Of a stretch of 51,395 nt of DNA, positions 31,446 through 39,726 are shown in pieces (position 1 is the stretch's first letter; each line of letters begins with the position of its first letter). The notes under the pieces are model-generated. The model saw only the letters and a program-made list of their open reading frames with translations. It did no database searches and was not told the DNA's origin. The translations under genes and the position numbers were made by a program. Origin of the DNA: Minisyncoccota bacterium (GTDB lineage: Bacteria > Patescibacteriota > Minisyncoccia > Phycocordibacterales > UBA12079); contig JAGMBS010000005.1 in NCBI GenBank assembly GCA_023129575.1, positions 1-51,395 of the forward strand, written 5' to 3'.

Positions 31446-31484
31446 AAAAAGACGGGTTTTGCTTTGCAAAACCCGTCTTTTTTT
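31446..31484. terminator. Bidirectional terminator before clpP
   Basis: AAGACGGGTTTTGC and GCAAAACCCGTCTT arms with loop TTT, flanked by A-run and T-run. It serves the toxin gene on the plus strand and clpP on the minus strand. Confidence 0.9.
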
Positions 31485-31514
31485 GAACGGCTCGACAGCT
31501 TGAGCCATTCGTTT

Positions 31515-32096
31515 TTATTTCTTAGGTTGCAAGATTTTGTCGATGATGCCGTATTTTTTGGCGTCGTCGGCGGTCATATAATAATCGCGGTCCACATCTT
31601 TTTGAATTTGGCTGATCGGTTTGCCGGTATTGTCAGCTAAAATTTTGTTCATTAATTCCCGTTGTTTGATAATGTGCCTGGCGGAGATTTCAATGTCAGT
31701 GGCTTGTCCCTGAACTCCGCCCAGCGGTTGGTGAATCATAACTTCAGCGTTTGGCAAAGCGAATCTTTTTCCTTTTTTGCCAACTGACAAAAGAATAGAC
31801 GCCATCGAGGCGGCCACCCCGACGCAAATGGTGGAAACATCCGGTTTGATATGTTTGATAGTGTCGTAAAGAGCCAAGCCGGCGCTGACATAGCCCCCGG
31901 GGGAATTGATATAAAGAGAAATATCTTTTTTGGGGTCTTCTGATTCAAGAAAAAGAAGCTGCGCGACAATGGTGTTGGCAACCTGGTCGTCAATCGGCCC
32001 GCCTAAAAAGATAATTCTTTCTTTTAAGAGGCGAGAGTAAATATCATACGCTCGTTCGCCGAATTGTGATTTTTCTATAACGGTTGGAATTAACAT
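31515..32096 (-). CDS. clpP: ATP-dependent Clp protease proteolytic subunit
   Basis: 193 residues, the usual length. Catalytic triad S97 (GVAASMAS), H122 (MIHQP) and D171 are all visible. It forms the double-ring barrel that degrades proteins fed by ClpX or ClpA-type ATPases; no such ATPase is in this window. The upstream TAATAC box ends 6 nt before the ATG and sits in the same AT-rich promoter repeat as the NYN gene at 13850. Confidence 0.97.
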   Translation of the reverse strand: MLIPTVIEKSQFGERAYDIYSRLLKERIIFLGGPIDDQVANTIVAQLLFLESEDPKKDISLYINSPGGYVSAGLALYDTIKHIKPDVSTICVGVAASMASILLSVGKKGKRFALPNAEVMIHQPLGGVQGQATDIEISARHIIKQRELMNKILADNTGKPISQIQKDVDRDYYMTADDAKKYGIIDKILQPKK

Positions 32097-32169
32097 AAAT
32101 ATGTATTAAGTATTAAGTATTATGTATTAAAACATAAAATTGCGGGGAAAACAATGTTATGTTTTTTTG

Positions 32170-32303
32170 CAATGTCAAATTATTTCAAAATCCAAAGTAC
32201 TCCAAATAAAGTTCAAATGTCAAAATTCAAACGCTAAAATTTTGACATTTGATTTTTGAATTTGATTTGGAATAATTTGGAATACTTTGATATTTGAAAT
32301 TAT
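32170..32303. repeat. Long imperfect inverted repeat, copy between clpP and tig
   Basis: A TTTCAAAATCCAAA-type left side mirrors a right side reading TTTGGAATAATTTGG and TTTGATATTTGAAA. A related element lies at 35455-35582 and its right half recurs near 7100-7150. Confidence 0.65.
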
Positions 32304-33356
32304 TTAAGCTTTTTCTAAAAGCTTAAATACTTCCTGATTTGACAAAACCATCTCCACATAGGGCCGGATATTTTCCTCTTTAATTTGTTCATTTTGATTG
32401 GGGACTTTTCGGTGTTGTTCCAAGATTGCCGCCACATTTTTTTTGATTTCTTCCTCGGTCGGCTTTATTTTTTCCTCTTTGATAATTTTGTCCAAAATCA
32501 TTTGGATTTTAGCGCGTTTTTCCGCTTCGGGAGCAAGTTCTTTTCGCAAATCCTCCTCGGTTTTTTTAAGATGTTCCAGATATTTATCAAATTTCAGCCC
32601 CATTCGGGAAATATCGTTTTTGACCTGAGCGAACATTCTTTCCGTTTCAGTGGCGATAATAATTTCCGGCAAGACAATTTTTGTTTCCGCCAAAAGGCCG
32701 TCTATAATTCGCGCTCTTTTGTTTTCGCGCGCGCGCTGTTCTTTTTTCTGTTTGATATTTTCCCTGATTTTATTTTTGAAGTCGGCGACATTTTTGAAAG
32801 CGCCCATTTTTTTAACAAATTCGTCCGTCAATTCCGGTAATTTCGGCGTATCTGTTTTTTCACCGCCTTTTTTAATCTGGGGAGCTTCAACCTTCCCAGA
32901 TTTTGTTCTTTGAATTTGTGCGATAGCGTCCGCGACTTCTTTGTCAAGAACTTCAATTTTTTCTTGTTTTTCGCCGTTAATTTTTTGGGCGATTTTTTTG
33001 TAATCAGGCAAAAGGCATTCCGGCAGAACGGCGGTTTTAATTTTGAATTCCACGGGATTGCCGGGCGCCATTTTGGTAATGGTAATTTGGGGCCGGCCGA
33101 TGGCGTCAATTTTATTTTTTAAAATCAGGACGGGATAAATGTCGGACAAGGCCATTTCCGCCGTCTCGTTCAAGAAAGGCATTTCTCCGATTTTAGCGAG
33201 CAAAATATTTTCCGGAATATGCCCTTTCCTAAATCCGTCTATAGCAATTTCAGCTCCCAATTTTTTCAGCGCTCTTTCTTTATATTTATTCAGTTCTTCC
33301 ACCGAAATTGAGGATTCAATCTCCACCATAGATTTTTCCAGTTTTGTTATTTTCAT
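32304..33356 (-). CDS. tig: Trigger factor, ribosome-associated chaperone, no PPIase domain
   Basis: 350 residues. The N-terminal ribosome-binding domain has the GFRKGHIPENIL signature (about 40-52). The helical C-terminal chaperone domain is complete. Between them (about residues 150-180) the usual FKBP-type prolyl isomerase of about 90 residues is missing; only a short Lys-rich linker remains (TKSGKVEAPQIKKGGEKTDTP). This explains the length against the usual 430. It should still bind nascent chains at the ribosome exit tunnel. Confidence 0.92.
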   Translation of the reverse strand: MKITKLEKSMVEIESSISVEELNKYKERALKKLGAEIAIDGFRKGHIPENILLAKIGEMPFLNETAEMALSDIYPVLILKNKIDAIGRPQITITKMAPGNPVEFKIKTAVLPECLLPDYKKIAQKINGEKQEKIEVLDKEVADAIAQIQRTKSGKVEAPQIKKGGEKTDTPKLPELTDEFVKKMGAFKNVADFKNKIRENIKQKKEQRARENKRARIIDGLLAETKIVLPEIIIATETERMFAQVKNDISRMGLKFDKYLEHLKKTEEDLRKELAPEAEKRAKIQMILDKIIKEEKIKPTEEEIKKNVAAILEQHRKVPNQNEQIKEENIRPYVEMVLSNQEVFKLLEKA

Positions 33357-33394
33357 AATTAGAGATTGAGAGTTTTAGACGATTAGAAACTAAT

Positions 33395-33427
33395 GAAAAC
33401 CTCCTTATTGGATATAAGGAGGTTTTC
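33395..33427 (-). terminator. Terminator of the 33456 gene
   Basis: GAAAACCTCCTTAT and ATAAGGAGGTTTTC arms with a short loop, followed by T-run on the minus strand. Confidence 0.85.
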
Positions 33428-33455
33428 AGTATACACTTTTTTGGAGCAATTGCCA

Positions 33456-33785
33456 TTAATCAACCTGATTGGCGTCAATGTCAATCGCGTCAATGTCGGT
33501 CATCTCCAAATCCGCTTCAATGTCGCCGAGTTCATCCGACTCCGAGACATCGCCCAGAGCTTCTGTGGCGGGGTCCGCAATTTCTGCGGCGTCTTCCGCC
33601 GCCGGAACGGCCTCATCCTCAATTTGAGGAGTTATTTTAGAACCCCAAAAATATAAACCGCCTATAATAAGAATCACGATAATAATTATAACACCGACCA
33701 GCGACCCGGTTTGTTTTTTGCCGCTTGTTTCTTCCGGCATATCCGGAGTAGTTTCTTCCACTTCTCCTTGATTTTGTTCATCCAT
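33456..33785 (-). CDS. Small acidic single-pass membrane protein
   Basis: 109 residues: acidic N-terminus (MDEQNQGEVEETTPDMPEE), one strongly hydrophobic helix (GSLVGVIIIIVILIIGGLYFW), then a very acidic tail with Asp-Ile repeats (DIEADLEMTDIDAIDIDANQVD). The tail is low-complexity and may extend outside the cell. It lies just upstream of tig and downstream of a triloop hairpin. Function unknown; an envelope or secretion-linked role is a guess. Confidence 0.75.
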   Translation of the reverse strand: MDEQNQGEVEETTPDMPEETSGKKQTGSLVGVIIIIVILIIGGLYFWGSKITPQIEDEAVPAAEDAAEIADPATEALGDVSESDELGDIEADLEMTDIDAIDIDANQVD

Positions 33786-33790
33786 AATTT

Positions 33791-33809
33791 TTTAGGAGCT
33801 TGGCTCCTA
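33791..33809. repeat. TTAGGAGC triloop hairpin
   Basis: TTAGGAGC and GCTCCTAA arms with loop TTG, upstream of the 33456 gene's start codon. Confidence 0.7.
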
Positions 33810-33869
33810 ATTATTTGTTATTAAATCTGCGGTGACCTGCCTCAGATTATATTTTTGATAATATGATAA

Positions 33870-34748
33870 TTAATCTGCTTGTTCTTCTGTTTCGGGGCTT
33901 TCCTCTTTGTTCTCCTCGTTTTTTAGAACGGCTTCCCGCATCGCTTTGACGCTTTGAACTAATTGAATATGGATATTTCTGATTTCCTTTTTGAGCAAAA
34001 ATGTTTGTTGCCTAAAATCCGCGAATAATTCGCGCGCGTTGGTTTCGGAAGATTCTAAAGCGTCTTTTGTCTCGCTCCGCATCGTTTCCACCTGTCCTTT
34101 GATTGTTTCCAAACTTTCCCCGGCTGATTCTATGGCCAGAGTGGCGGTTGTCATATCAAGGCCTTTTTCCGCCAGTTTGATTATTCTTGTCTCAATTCGG
34201 CCTTTGATTTGACTTTCTCTTTTGAGTAGAGCGTAAAATCTTTGGGAAACATTTTTAACATAATTTCCCATTCTGGCGACAAATGTATTCAAAACCTTTT
34301 TTTGAACTTGAACGCGCTCTTGTCCCAATCCTTTCTTTTCAGCGGCTTCTTTTTTCCTTAATAAATTGCCCTCTTCTTGCATTTGTGTTTTCTTGTTCTT
34401 TCTCTCTGTCTCTCTTTTCATTTCCATTTCTTTTTGCAGTTTGTCTTTGTAAGTCGCGTTTAATGCCGGCGCGGGCTTTTTATCTTGAATGTCTGTCTTA
34501 AAAAATATTCTTTGGTAGCCGCTTTTTATTTTTTCTTTCAGAGACGTGTTCGTTTTGGTTTGAATTGGAAGCGCGGCCGGCTTAGGCGCTTCTACGCTGC
34601 TTTTATAAATTTTGTTTGTTTGTTCAATTTCTTTTACAGGAACAGGTTTTTTAATTTCTTCCGCGGAAACATAATTCACGGCCACGGCGCAAAAACTCAA
34701 AAACAATATTGCGGACACTAAACAGAATCGGAATTTATTTTTGTTCAT
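33870..34748 (-). CDS. Secreted coiled-coil protein
   Basis: 292 residues. A signal peptide (basic KNKFRFCLV, hydrophobic core, VNYVSA cleavage site near 30). A Lys/Pro-rich linker (30-100) is followed by long charged helices (about 105-290) with heptad-like Leu/Ile spacing, ending in an acidic tail (EENKEESPETEEQAD). No enzyme motif. It could be a cell-surface spacer or pilus-associated protein; nothing more specific is visible. Confidence 0.8.
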   Translation of the reverse strand: MNKNKFRFCLVSAILFLSFCAVAVNYVSAEEIKKPVPVKEIEQTNKIYKSSVEAPKPAALPIQTKTNTSLKEKIKSGYQRIFFKTDIQDKKPAPALNATYKDKLQKEMEMKRETERKNKKTQMQEEGNLLRKKEAAEKKGLGQERVQVQKKVLNTFVARMGNYVKNVSQRFYALLKRESQIKGRIETRIIKLAEKGLDMTTATLAIESAGESLETIKGQVETMRSETKDALESSETNARELFADFRQQTFLLKKEIRNIHIQLVQSVKAMREAVLKNEENKEESPETEEQAD

Positions 34749-34848
34749 AATATTTTTTCTAAAATGCTAATTAAAAATACTTTATACTCTTGTTAGATTA
34801 TATAGAAAAACAAAGAAAAAATAAAACAAGGTTGTGGATAAGGCACGA

Positions 34849-35379
34849 TTATTCAGTTTTGTCAAATTTTTCTTTATACATCATAATGCTCTTCGCGAAA
34901 GCGTCTTGCGCCGCTCGCTTATTTTGAAAACCGCGGACAGTCACCTCTTTTTCTTGTATTTTTTTGTAGGTTGAAAAAAAGTGGTGGATTTCTTTGAGCG
35001 TGTGTTTGTTGATGTCTTCCAAATCTTGAACCTCGTCCCAGCGCGGGTCGTCAATCGGAACGGCGATAATTTTATCGTCATTATCGCCCGCATCAATCAT
35101 ATTCATTAAAGCGATCGGCCGGACACGGACAAGAATGCCCGGATTGATAGGGTAAGTGGTTAAAATAATTACATCCAGCGCGTCGCCGTCGTCATAATAA
35201 GTTTGGGGGACAAAACCGTAATCAAAAGGGCAATCCTGGGCGGTGTGATAAACGCGGTCTAAGGCGATTAGACCCGTCTCTTTGTCAATTTCGTATTTGT
35301 TTTTGGAGCCGCGGTTAATTTCAACGATAGTATTTATTATTTCTTTGTTGCCGGGCGCGACATCATGCCATAGGTTCAT
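34849..35379 (-). CDS. ppa: Inorganic pyrophosphatase (family I)
   Basis: 176 residues. It hydrolyses pyrophosphate to drive nucleotide and polymer synthesis. The family I active site is clear in LDRVYHTAQDCPFDYGFVPQTYYDDGDALD, and the metal-binding Asp residues of the GDALD and DAGDND motifs are present. It is monocistronic in appearance, with AT-rich flanks. The repeat at 35455-35582 separates it from nusA. Confidence 0.96.
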   Translation of the reverse strand: MNLWHDVAPGNKEIINTIVEINRGSKNKYEIDKETGLIALDRVYHTAQDCPFDYGFVPQTYYDDGDALDVIILTTYPINPGILVRVRPIALMNMIDAGDNDDKIIAVPIDDPRWDEVQDLEDINKHTLKEIHHFFSTYKKIQEKEVTVRGFQNKRAAQDAFAKSIMMYKEKFDKTE

Positions 35380-35454
35380 AATTATAATTTAGTTAAATAA
35401 TAATTTTAATTGTTTAAGGAATTTAATCTAAAAACTTAAACATTTTTCAAATAA

Positions 35455-35582
35455 TTATTTCAAAATCCAAGTTATTCCAAATTATTCAAATCAAATCCAA
35501 ATGACAAAATCTAAAATTTTTTTGACATTTAGTTTTTGGATTTCATTTGGAACAATTTAAGCTTTGGGCTTTGAAATTTGCC
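35455..35582. repeat. Long imperfect inverted repeat between ppa and nusA
   Basis: It pairs TTTCAAAATCCAAGTTATTCC-like sequence on the left with GGAACAATTTAAGC and GGGCTTTGAAATTT on the right. It resembles the 32170-32303 element. Confidence 0.65.
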
Positions 35583-35588
35583 TACAGT

Positions 35589-36806
35589 TTATTCTGCGTC
35601 ACTCCCGGCTTTATTATCTGCGGACTCACTATCATCACTGTTTGCCTCGTTTCTTCCCGTTCCGCGGATGTCAATTTTCCAGCCGGTTAAACGGGCGGCG
35701 AGCCGAACATTTTGCCCGCCTTTGCCAATCGCCAGCGACTGCTGGTCTTCCGAGACCTCCACCACGGCCTTTTTTTCCTCCTCGTTCAATTCAATGCCGA
35801 TTATTTGGGCGGGGGAAAGAGCCTCCGCGATAAATTTTTCGGGGTCCTCCGACCACTCTATAATATCAATTTTTTCTCCTCCCAATTCGCTCATAACAGT
35901 GGAGACCCGAACGCCCCTTTGCCCTACCAGCGAACCGATCGGGTCAATATTTTCATCATTGGAATGAACGGCTATTTTGGACCGGGAACCGGCCTCTCTG
36001 ACAATGGCCTTAATTTCCACGGTACCGCTGGCTATTTCCGGAACTTCCATTTCAAATAATTTGCGCAAAAATTGCGGGTGGGCGCGGGACAGCCGCAAAA
36101 AAACTCCGCGGGGCGTTTCTTCCACCGAATATAAATAAGCGCGCATTCTTTCTCCGGGTCTGTATCTTTCCGACTGAATTTGTTCCGAGTAAGGCAAGAC
36201 CCCGGTGGCTCTGTGCAAATCCACGAAAATATTTCCTCTTTCTACCCGTTGGATTATCCCGCTGACAATTTCGCCCTGTTTGCCGTCAAATTCTTTGGAA
36301 ATGGATATTTTTTCGGCCTCCCTTATTTTTTGAATGATAGTTTGTTTGGCGGTTTGCGCCGCGATCCGCCCAAAATCGCTTTTTGTTTCCAGAGGAAAAA
36401 TAATTTCCTCATCCAATTGGGCGTCTTTTTTAATTTTTTTGGCGTCTTCCATCAAAATATGGTGTTCCGGATTGAAGTGGGCTCTTTCATCTTGCTTGTC
36501 CTCCGCAGTTTTCTTGCCCTTCGTAGCTTCAGCGGAGAAGGGAGCGGAGGAGGATTCGTCGGGGAGAGACGCTTCTTCCTCCATTTTAACCACGCTTTCA
36601 TCAACGACTATTTTAATTTGGGAGAACTCGGCAGTGCCCGTCTGAATGTCAAATTTGGCTCGGATTATTTGGCCCCGCTTGCCGTATTCTTTTTTGTAAG
36701 CGCTCGCCAAAGCCATTTCAATGGCTTCTATTATTTTCGCGCGCGGGATATTTTTTTCCTGTTCCATTTGGTCCAGAACGGAATGAATTGTTTTTAAGTC
36801 AAACAT
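35589..36806 (-). CDS. nusA: Transcription termination/antitermination factor NusA
   Basis: 405 residues. Order: N-terminal RNA-polymerase-binding domain (1-130), S1 domain (GKQGEIVSGIIQRVERGNIFVDL), two KH domains (one ending ALSPAQIIGIELNE and one AIGKGGQNVRLAARLTGW). It modulates pausing and antitermination. An insertion (about residues 75-105, SSSAPFSAEATKGKKTAED) breaks the N-terminal domain and is encoded by a CCTCCG/CGGAGG palindromic element. The C-terminus is short and lacks the E. coli acidic repeats. Confidence 0.95.
   Translation of the reverse strand: MFDLKTIHSVLDQMEQEKNIPRAKIIEAIEMALASAYKKEYGKRGQIIRAKFDIQTGTAEFSQIKIVVDESVVKMEEEASLPDESSSAPFSAEATKGKKTAEDKQDERAHFNPEHHILMEDAKKIKKDAQLDEEIIFPLETKSDFGRIAAQTAKQTIIQKIREAEKISISKEFDGKQGEIVSGIIQRVERGNIFVDLHRATGVLPYSEQIQSERYRPGERMRAYLYSVEETPRGVFLRLSRAHPQFLRKLFEMEVPEIASGTVEIKAIVREAGSRSKIAVHSNDENIDPIGSLVGQRGVRVSTVMSELGGEKIDIIEWSEDPEKFIAEALSPAQIIGIELNEEEKKAVVEVSEDQQSLAIGKGGQNVRLAARLTGWKIDIRGTGRNEANSDDSESADNKAGSDAE
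36505..36560. repeat. CCTCCGC-type palindromic element inside nusA
   Basis: It holds CTCCGC and GCGGAG arms around TGAAGCTACGAAGG-like sequence. It adds SSSAPFSAEATKGK to NusA, matching SSSAKATEDRQGK in the PilB-like gene at 44060. Confidence 0.65.
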
Positions 36807-36836
36807 ATAATTAGTTAATTAGGTTTTAGGGAAATA

Positions 36837-36865
36837 GAGGAAAATTCGCGAAGCGAATTTTCCTC
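36837..36865. repeat. GAGGAAAATTCGC triloop hairpin
   Basis: Perfect 13-bp arms (36837-36849, 36853-36865) with loop GAA upstream of nusA. The rest of the 36807-37042 gap shows no gene. Confidence 0.85.
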
Positions 36866-37042
36866 CTTTGTTCTTAAGTTTTAAAATTTTAATAAAAACA
36901 GTCCGCTGGCAAGCGAACCGATTACTTTCATCTCAATCAATAAAATTTAGAATACCATTTTGGCGAACAAAACGCAAATTTTTGTTTATCCACAGTTTCT
37001 TATTTAGGAGTTTCAGAATTTGAGATGTATAATCAAGCGTGA

Positions 37043-38218
37043 ATGAAAAAGGTAAAGTTTGACGTTGGCAAAATAATTTGGACAAGCGTCGCGGTGGCGA
37101 TTGTGTTTTTTGTGCTTGTGATATCGGTGATTGACGACGGCCAATATACTTTGCGCCAAGCCGAGGCGGGGAGCGAACATAATGTTTCCGGCTACGCTTG
37201 GAGCGACAATATCGGCTGGATTAGTTTTAATTGTTTGGACGCGGGGACCTGCGGGACCGCTAATTACGGAGTGAATATCGCGATAAACGGAAATATGTCC
37301 GGTTACGCTTGGAGCGACAATATCGGCTGGATTTCATTTAATGAGAGTGATTTAAGCGGATGTCCTATTCCGAATGACGACGAATGCAAAGCCAAATTGA
37401 CCGGCAGTCATTTAAGCGGTTGGGCGAAGGCCTTGGCGGGCGAGGAGGCGGCTGACGGTTGGGACGGCTGGATAAGTTTGGGAAAACAAACCGGTGAAAC
37501 AATAGATTACGGTGTGGATTTGGTCGGAGACAATTTTGAGGGATACGCCTGGGGAGACGAGGTGGTTGGCTGGATTCAATTTAATCCGGCTTACGGAGGG
37601 GTGGTCTGCGAAGAGGGAACAGTGGTTATAGATTCGTTTTATGTGAATAACATCCAGACCGGTTTTAATCCGAGTGCGACTTGGACAACGACAGACGCTA
37701 ACAAATGCAAGGGCGATTGGACAACGGGGAATATTTGTTCTTCCGTCGCGGATTGCGCGAGCGTGGTTAATTTTGAAATTGATCAGCCGATGCCGGCCGG
37801 AGGAATGACTTATACTTTAACCTGCTATGGTCTGGGGGGGACAGCTTCCGAGAGCGTTAGTCCGGCGGCGTATTTTGAATTAACGGGAAATCCCGCGGAG
37901 ATGGACGCGGTGTTTACGGGCGGCGGCGCCACCACAACACCGATAAACATTAGTGTCGTGTCAATGAATGGTTTTAATAATAATGTGACTTTGTCCGCCG
38001 ATCTCGGTTCTTTGCCAAGCGGTTCCGCGGCGATTTTTTCCGACACCGTATTGGCTTTTTCTGAATACGGCGCCGGCTCAGAATTGAAAATATATATACC
38101 GGAGCCGATTTCCGGTTCTTATGATATAGAAATATCGGGCAACGGCCAGGATGTTATTATGATATTGGATATAGTTATAAACGCCACGGGCATTGCTCCG
38201 GTTTTTGAAGAAATATAA
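37043..38218 (+). CDS. Membrane-anchored surface protein with GYAWSDNIGWISFN repeats
   Basis: 391 residues. One N-terminal transmembrane anchor (about 10-30), then three to four repeats with the motif GYAWSDNIGWISFN (near 49, 83) and divergent forms GWAKALAGEEAADGWDGWISLG and GYAWGDEVVGWIQFN. The second half is a beta-rich, Ig-like region with conserved Cys near CKGDW...C and ending in VVINATG. The repeats form a beta-propeller-like sheet family very common in CPR surface proteins; adhesion is a reasonable guess. Transcription probably starts near its ATG (TATAAT 37028-37033). Confidence 0.85.
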   Translation: MKKVKFDVGKIIWTSVAVAIVFFVLVISVIDDGQYTLRQAEAGSEHNVSGYAWSDNIGWISFNCLDAGTCGTANYGVNIAINGNMSGYAWSDNIGWISFNESDLSGCPIPNDDECKAKLTGSHLSGWAKALAGEEAADGWDGWISLGKQTGETIDYGVDLVGDNFEGYAWGDEVVGWIQFNPAYGGVVCEEGTVVIDSFYVNNIQTGFNPSATWTTTDANKCKGDWTTGNICSSVADCASVVNFEIDQPMPAGGMTYTLTCYGLGGTASESVSPAAYFELTGNPAEMDAVFTGGGATTTPINISVVSMNGFNNNVTLSADLGSLPSGSAAIFSDTVLAFSEYGAGSELKIYIPEPISGSYDIEISGNGQDVIMILDIVINATGIAPVFEEI

Positions 38219-38244
38219 TCCATTAATTTTAAATTTGCGATATT

Positions 38245-38709
38245 ATGTTAAATATAAAACAAAATTCAGGAAGATCCTTTTTGGTTATAGGAATAGGATT
38301 GGCGGTGTTTATTTGTTTTATTCTTTTCTGTTTTTTTCAAGTTCAAAATAAGAATAAAACAAACGGTATTTTGAACGAAGATGTTACGCCGGAACCGACG
38401 AATGTCCCCGCCTTGGAAGAGATAGCCAGAAAAAAAGGGGGAAAATATGTCGCGCCGGCGCCAACGGATGTCCCGACTTTGGAAGAAATAGCGGAAAAAG
38501 AAAGCCGGGAATATGTCGCGCCAAAACCGACTGACACGCTGCCTTTAAAGATATTGGGAGGGGAAGAAAATTCTGTCGCGCCCGCGCCAATTGATGAAGT
38601 GATTATTGATGAACCGACAACTCCGGAGGAGCCGGCAGAATCGACGGACGCTCCTCCTTTGGATGAATCAATGATCCCGGAACCGACCAATATTCCTCCT
38701 TTGGAATAA
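38245..38709 (+). CDS. Membrane-anchored protein with PTD/PTN-Pro repeats
   Basis: 154 residues. One hydrophobic helix (about 10-30) is followed by repeats with PEPTNVPALEEIARKKGGKYVAP spacing: PTNVPALEEIA, PTDVPTLEEIA, PTDTLPL, PTTPEEPA and PTNIPPLE. Pro-rich, extended, probably a stalk or wall spacer. It sits 26 bp after the GYAWSDNIGWISFN-repeat gene. Unknown function. Confidence 0.75.
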   Translation: MLNIKQNSGRSFLVIGIGLAVFICFILFCFFQVQNKNKTNGILNEDVTPEPTNVPALEEIARKKGGKYVAPAPTDVPTLEEIAEKESREYVAPKPTDTLPLKILGGEENSVAPAPIDEVIIDEPTTPEEPAESTDAPPLDESMIPEPTNIPPLE

Positions 38710-38773
38710 TATTAGAATAAATAACGCGGAATATTTTATTATTTTAAGATTATTTAGTTAATTAGTAAAAATT

Positions 38774-39475
38774 ATGCAAAGCGCAAAACAAAACATTCTC
38801 CAAACACTTAAAATCATTGCTCTGGCTTTAATTCTCACCACGGGCTTAAGTATCGCCCTGGCCTGGAACGGTCCCACCGCCGCGCCGCCGGGCAATAATA
38901 CGGACGAACCCCTCAACACCAGCAACAATTGGCAGACAAAATACGGTTATCTCAGCTTGCCGAAACTCATCGACTCCAACGACGGACAAACAGGTTATTA
39001 TTTAGACCCCGGAGCCAATTCCTGGCTCTACCGCCTCTACTCCTATGACATCCGTTCCAGTATTTTTTATGATCAAGATAATACCGATTATTATGTTGAC
39101 CCGGCAAGTACTTCCAAATTCAACACAATTAATTTGGGCGGGGTAAGTCGGAGCAGTTGGCCTGTTGATACAGATACTGATACAAATACATGGAGACCAG
39201 CCCAGACATTGTCTGTTTCCGGGCAGACCTTATCCATAAGCAGTGGTAATTCAGTGGCTTTGCCGAGTGGGCTTTCAATTGTTGAATATTCTGGCACCGG
39301 ATGTGGGAACTGTCCATGCGGTTATTCTCGTATCGGGGGGAGCCGTAGCAATAAATATTGTTATGAAAGTTGTAATGGCCATGTGTGTACCCCCGAGGGA
39401 CATGGCAAGGCTATGTGTTGGCTGGGTGGCGGTAATAATTATGATACGTCATGGGCAATGCACTGCGTTGAATAA
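38774..39475 (+). CDS. Secreted YYxDP-repeat protein with variable tail, paralog A
   Basis: 233 residues. A signal peptide ends near IALA (about 31). A conserved head (32-130) has TGYYLDPGANSWLYRLYSY and YYVDPASTSKFNTINLGG repeats, like tail-fibre or pilus adhesin tips. Downstream of about residue 130 the sequence is unique and Cys-rich (GNCPCGY, CYESCNGHVC, MHCVE), suggesting disulfides outside the cell. The head is about 90 percent identical at DNA level to the gene at 40916, while the tails are unrelated. Its C-ending codons differ from local use. It is followed by a REP-like repeat. Confidence 0.82.
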   Translation: MQSAKQNILQTLKIIALALILTTGLSIALAWNGPTAAPPGNNTDEPLNTSNNWQTKYGYLSLPKLIDSNDGQTGYYLDPGANSWLYRLYSYDIRSSIFYDQDNTDYYVDPASTSKFNTINLGGVSRSSWPVDTDTDTNTWRPAQTLSVSGQTLSISSGNSVALPSGLSIVEYSGTGCGNCPCGYSRIGGSRSNKYCYESCNGHVCTPEGHGKAMCWLGGGNNYDTSWAMHCVE

Positions 39476-39496
39476 GTAAAAAGAAGAAAAAAGAAA

Positions 39497-39579
39497 AGGG
39501 GTCAGCCACCTTTTATTTTATTTTCGCGCAAATCGTTAAAAACAAAAGCAGGGCGGGCGACGAAGTCGCCCGCCCTTTT
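39497..39579. repeat. REP-like composite repeat, copy A
   Basis: GGGGTCAGCCACCTTTTATTT, a CGCAAATCGTTAAAAACAAA segment and the palindrome GGGCGGGCGAC-GAA-GTCGCCCGCCC (39551-39575) plus T-run. It lies just after the 38774 gene. Confidence 0.85.
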
Positions 39580-39726
39580 GATTTATCCACTTTGTGTATT
39601 TGACAAAATTAGGGGTTTTAATATAATACTGGTATTAGTATCAATTTATGGAGTTGTGCTCCACATATTTATATAATTTGCGTCAGGTGTTTAACGCAGT
39701 TTAATAATAATTATTGCATATCAAAT

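Noticed and set aside
36334-36645. Plus-strand frames of 100-200 codons opposite nusA
   Set aside because: They are shadows of the GC-richer codons of nusA; the minus-strand product has complete NusA domains.
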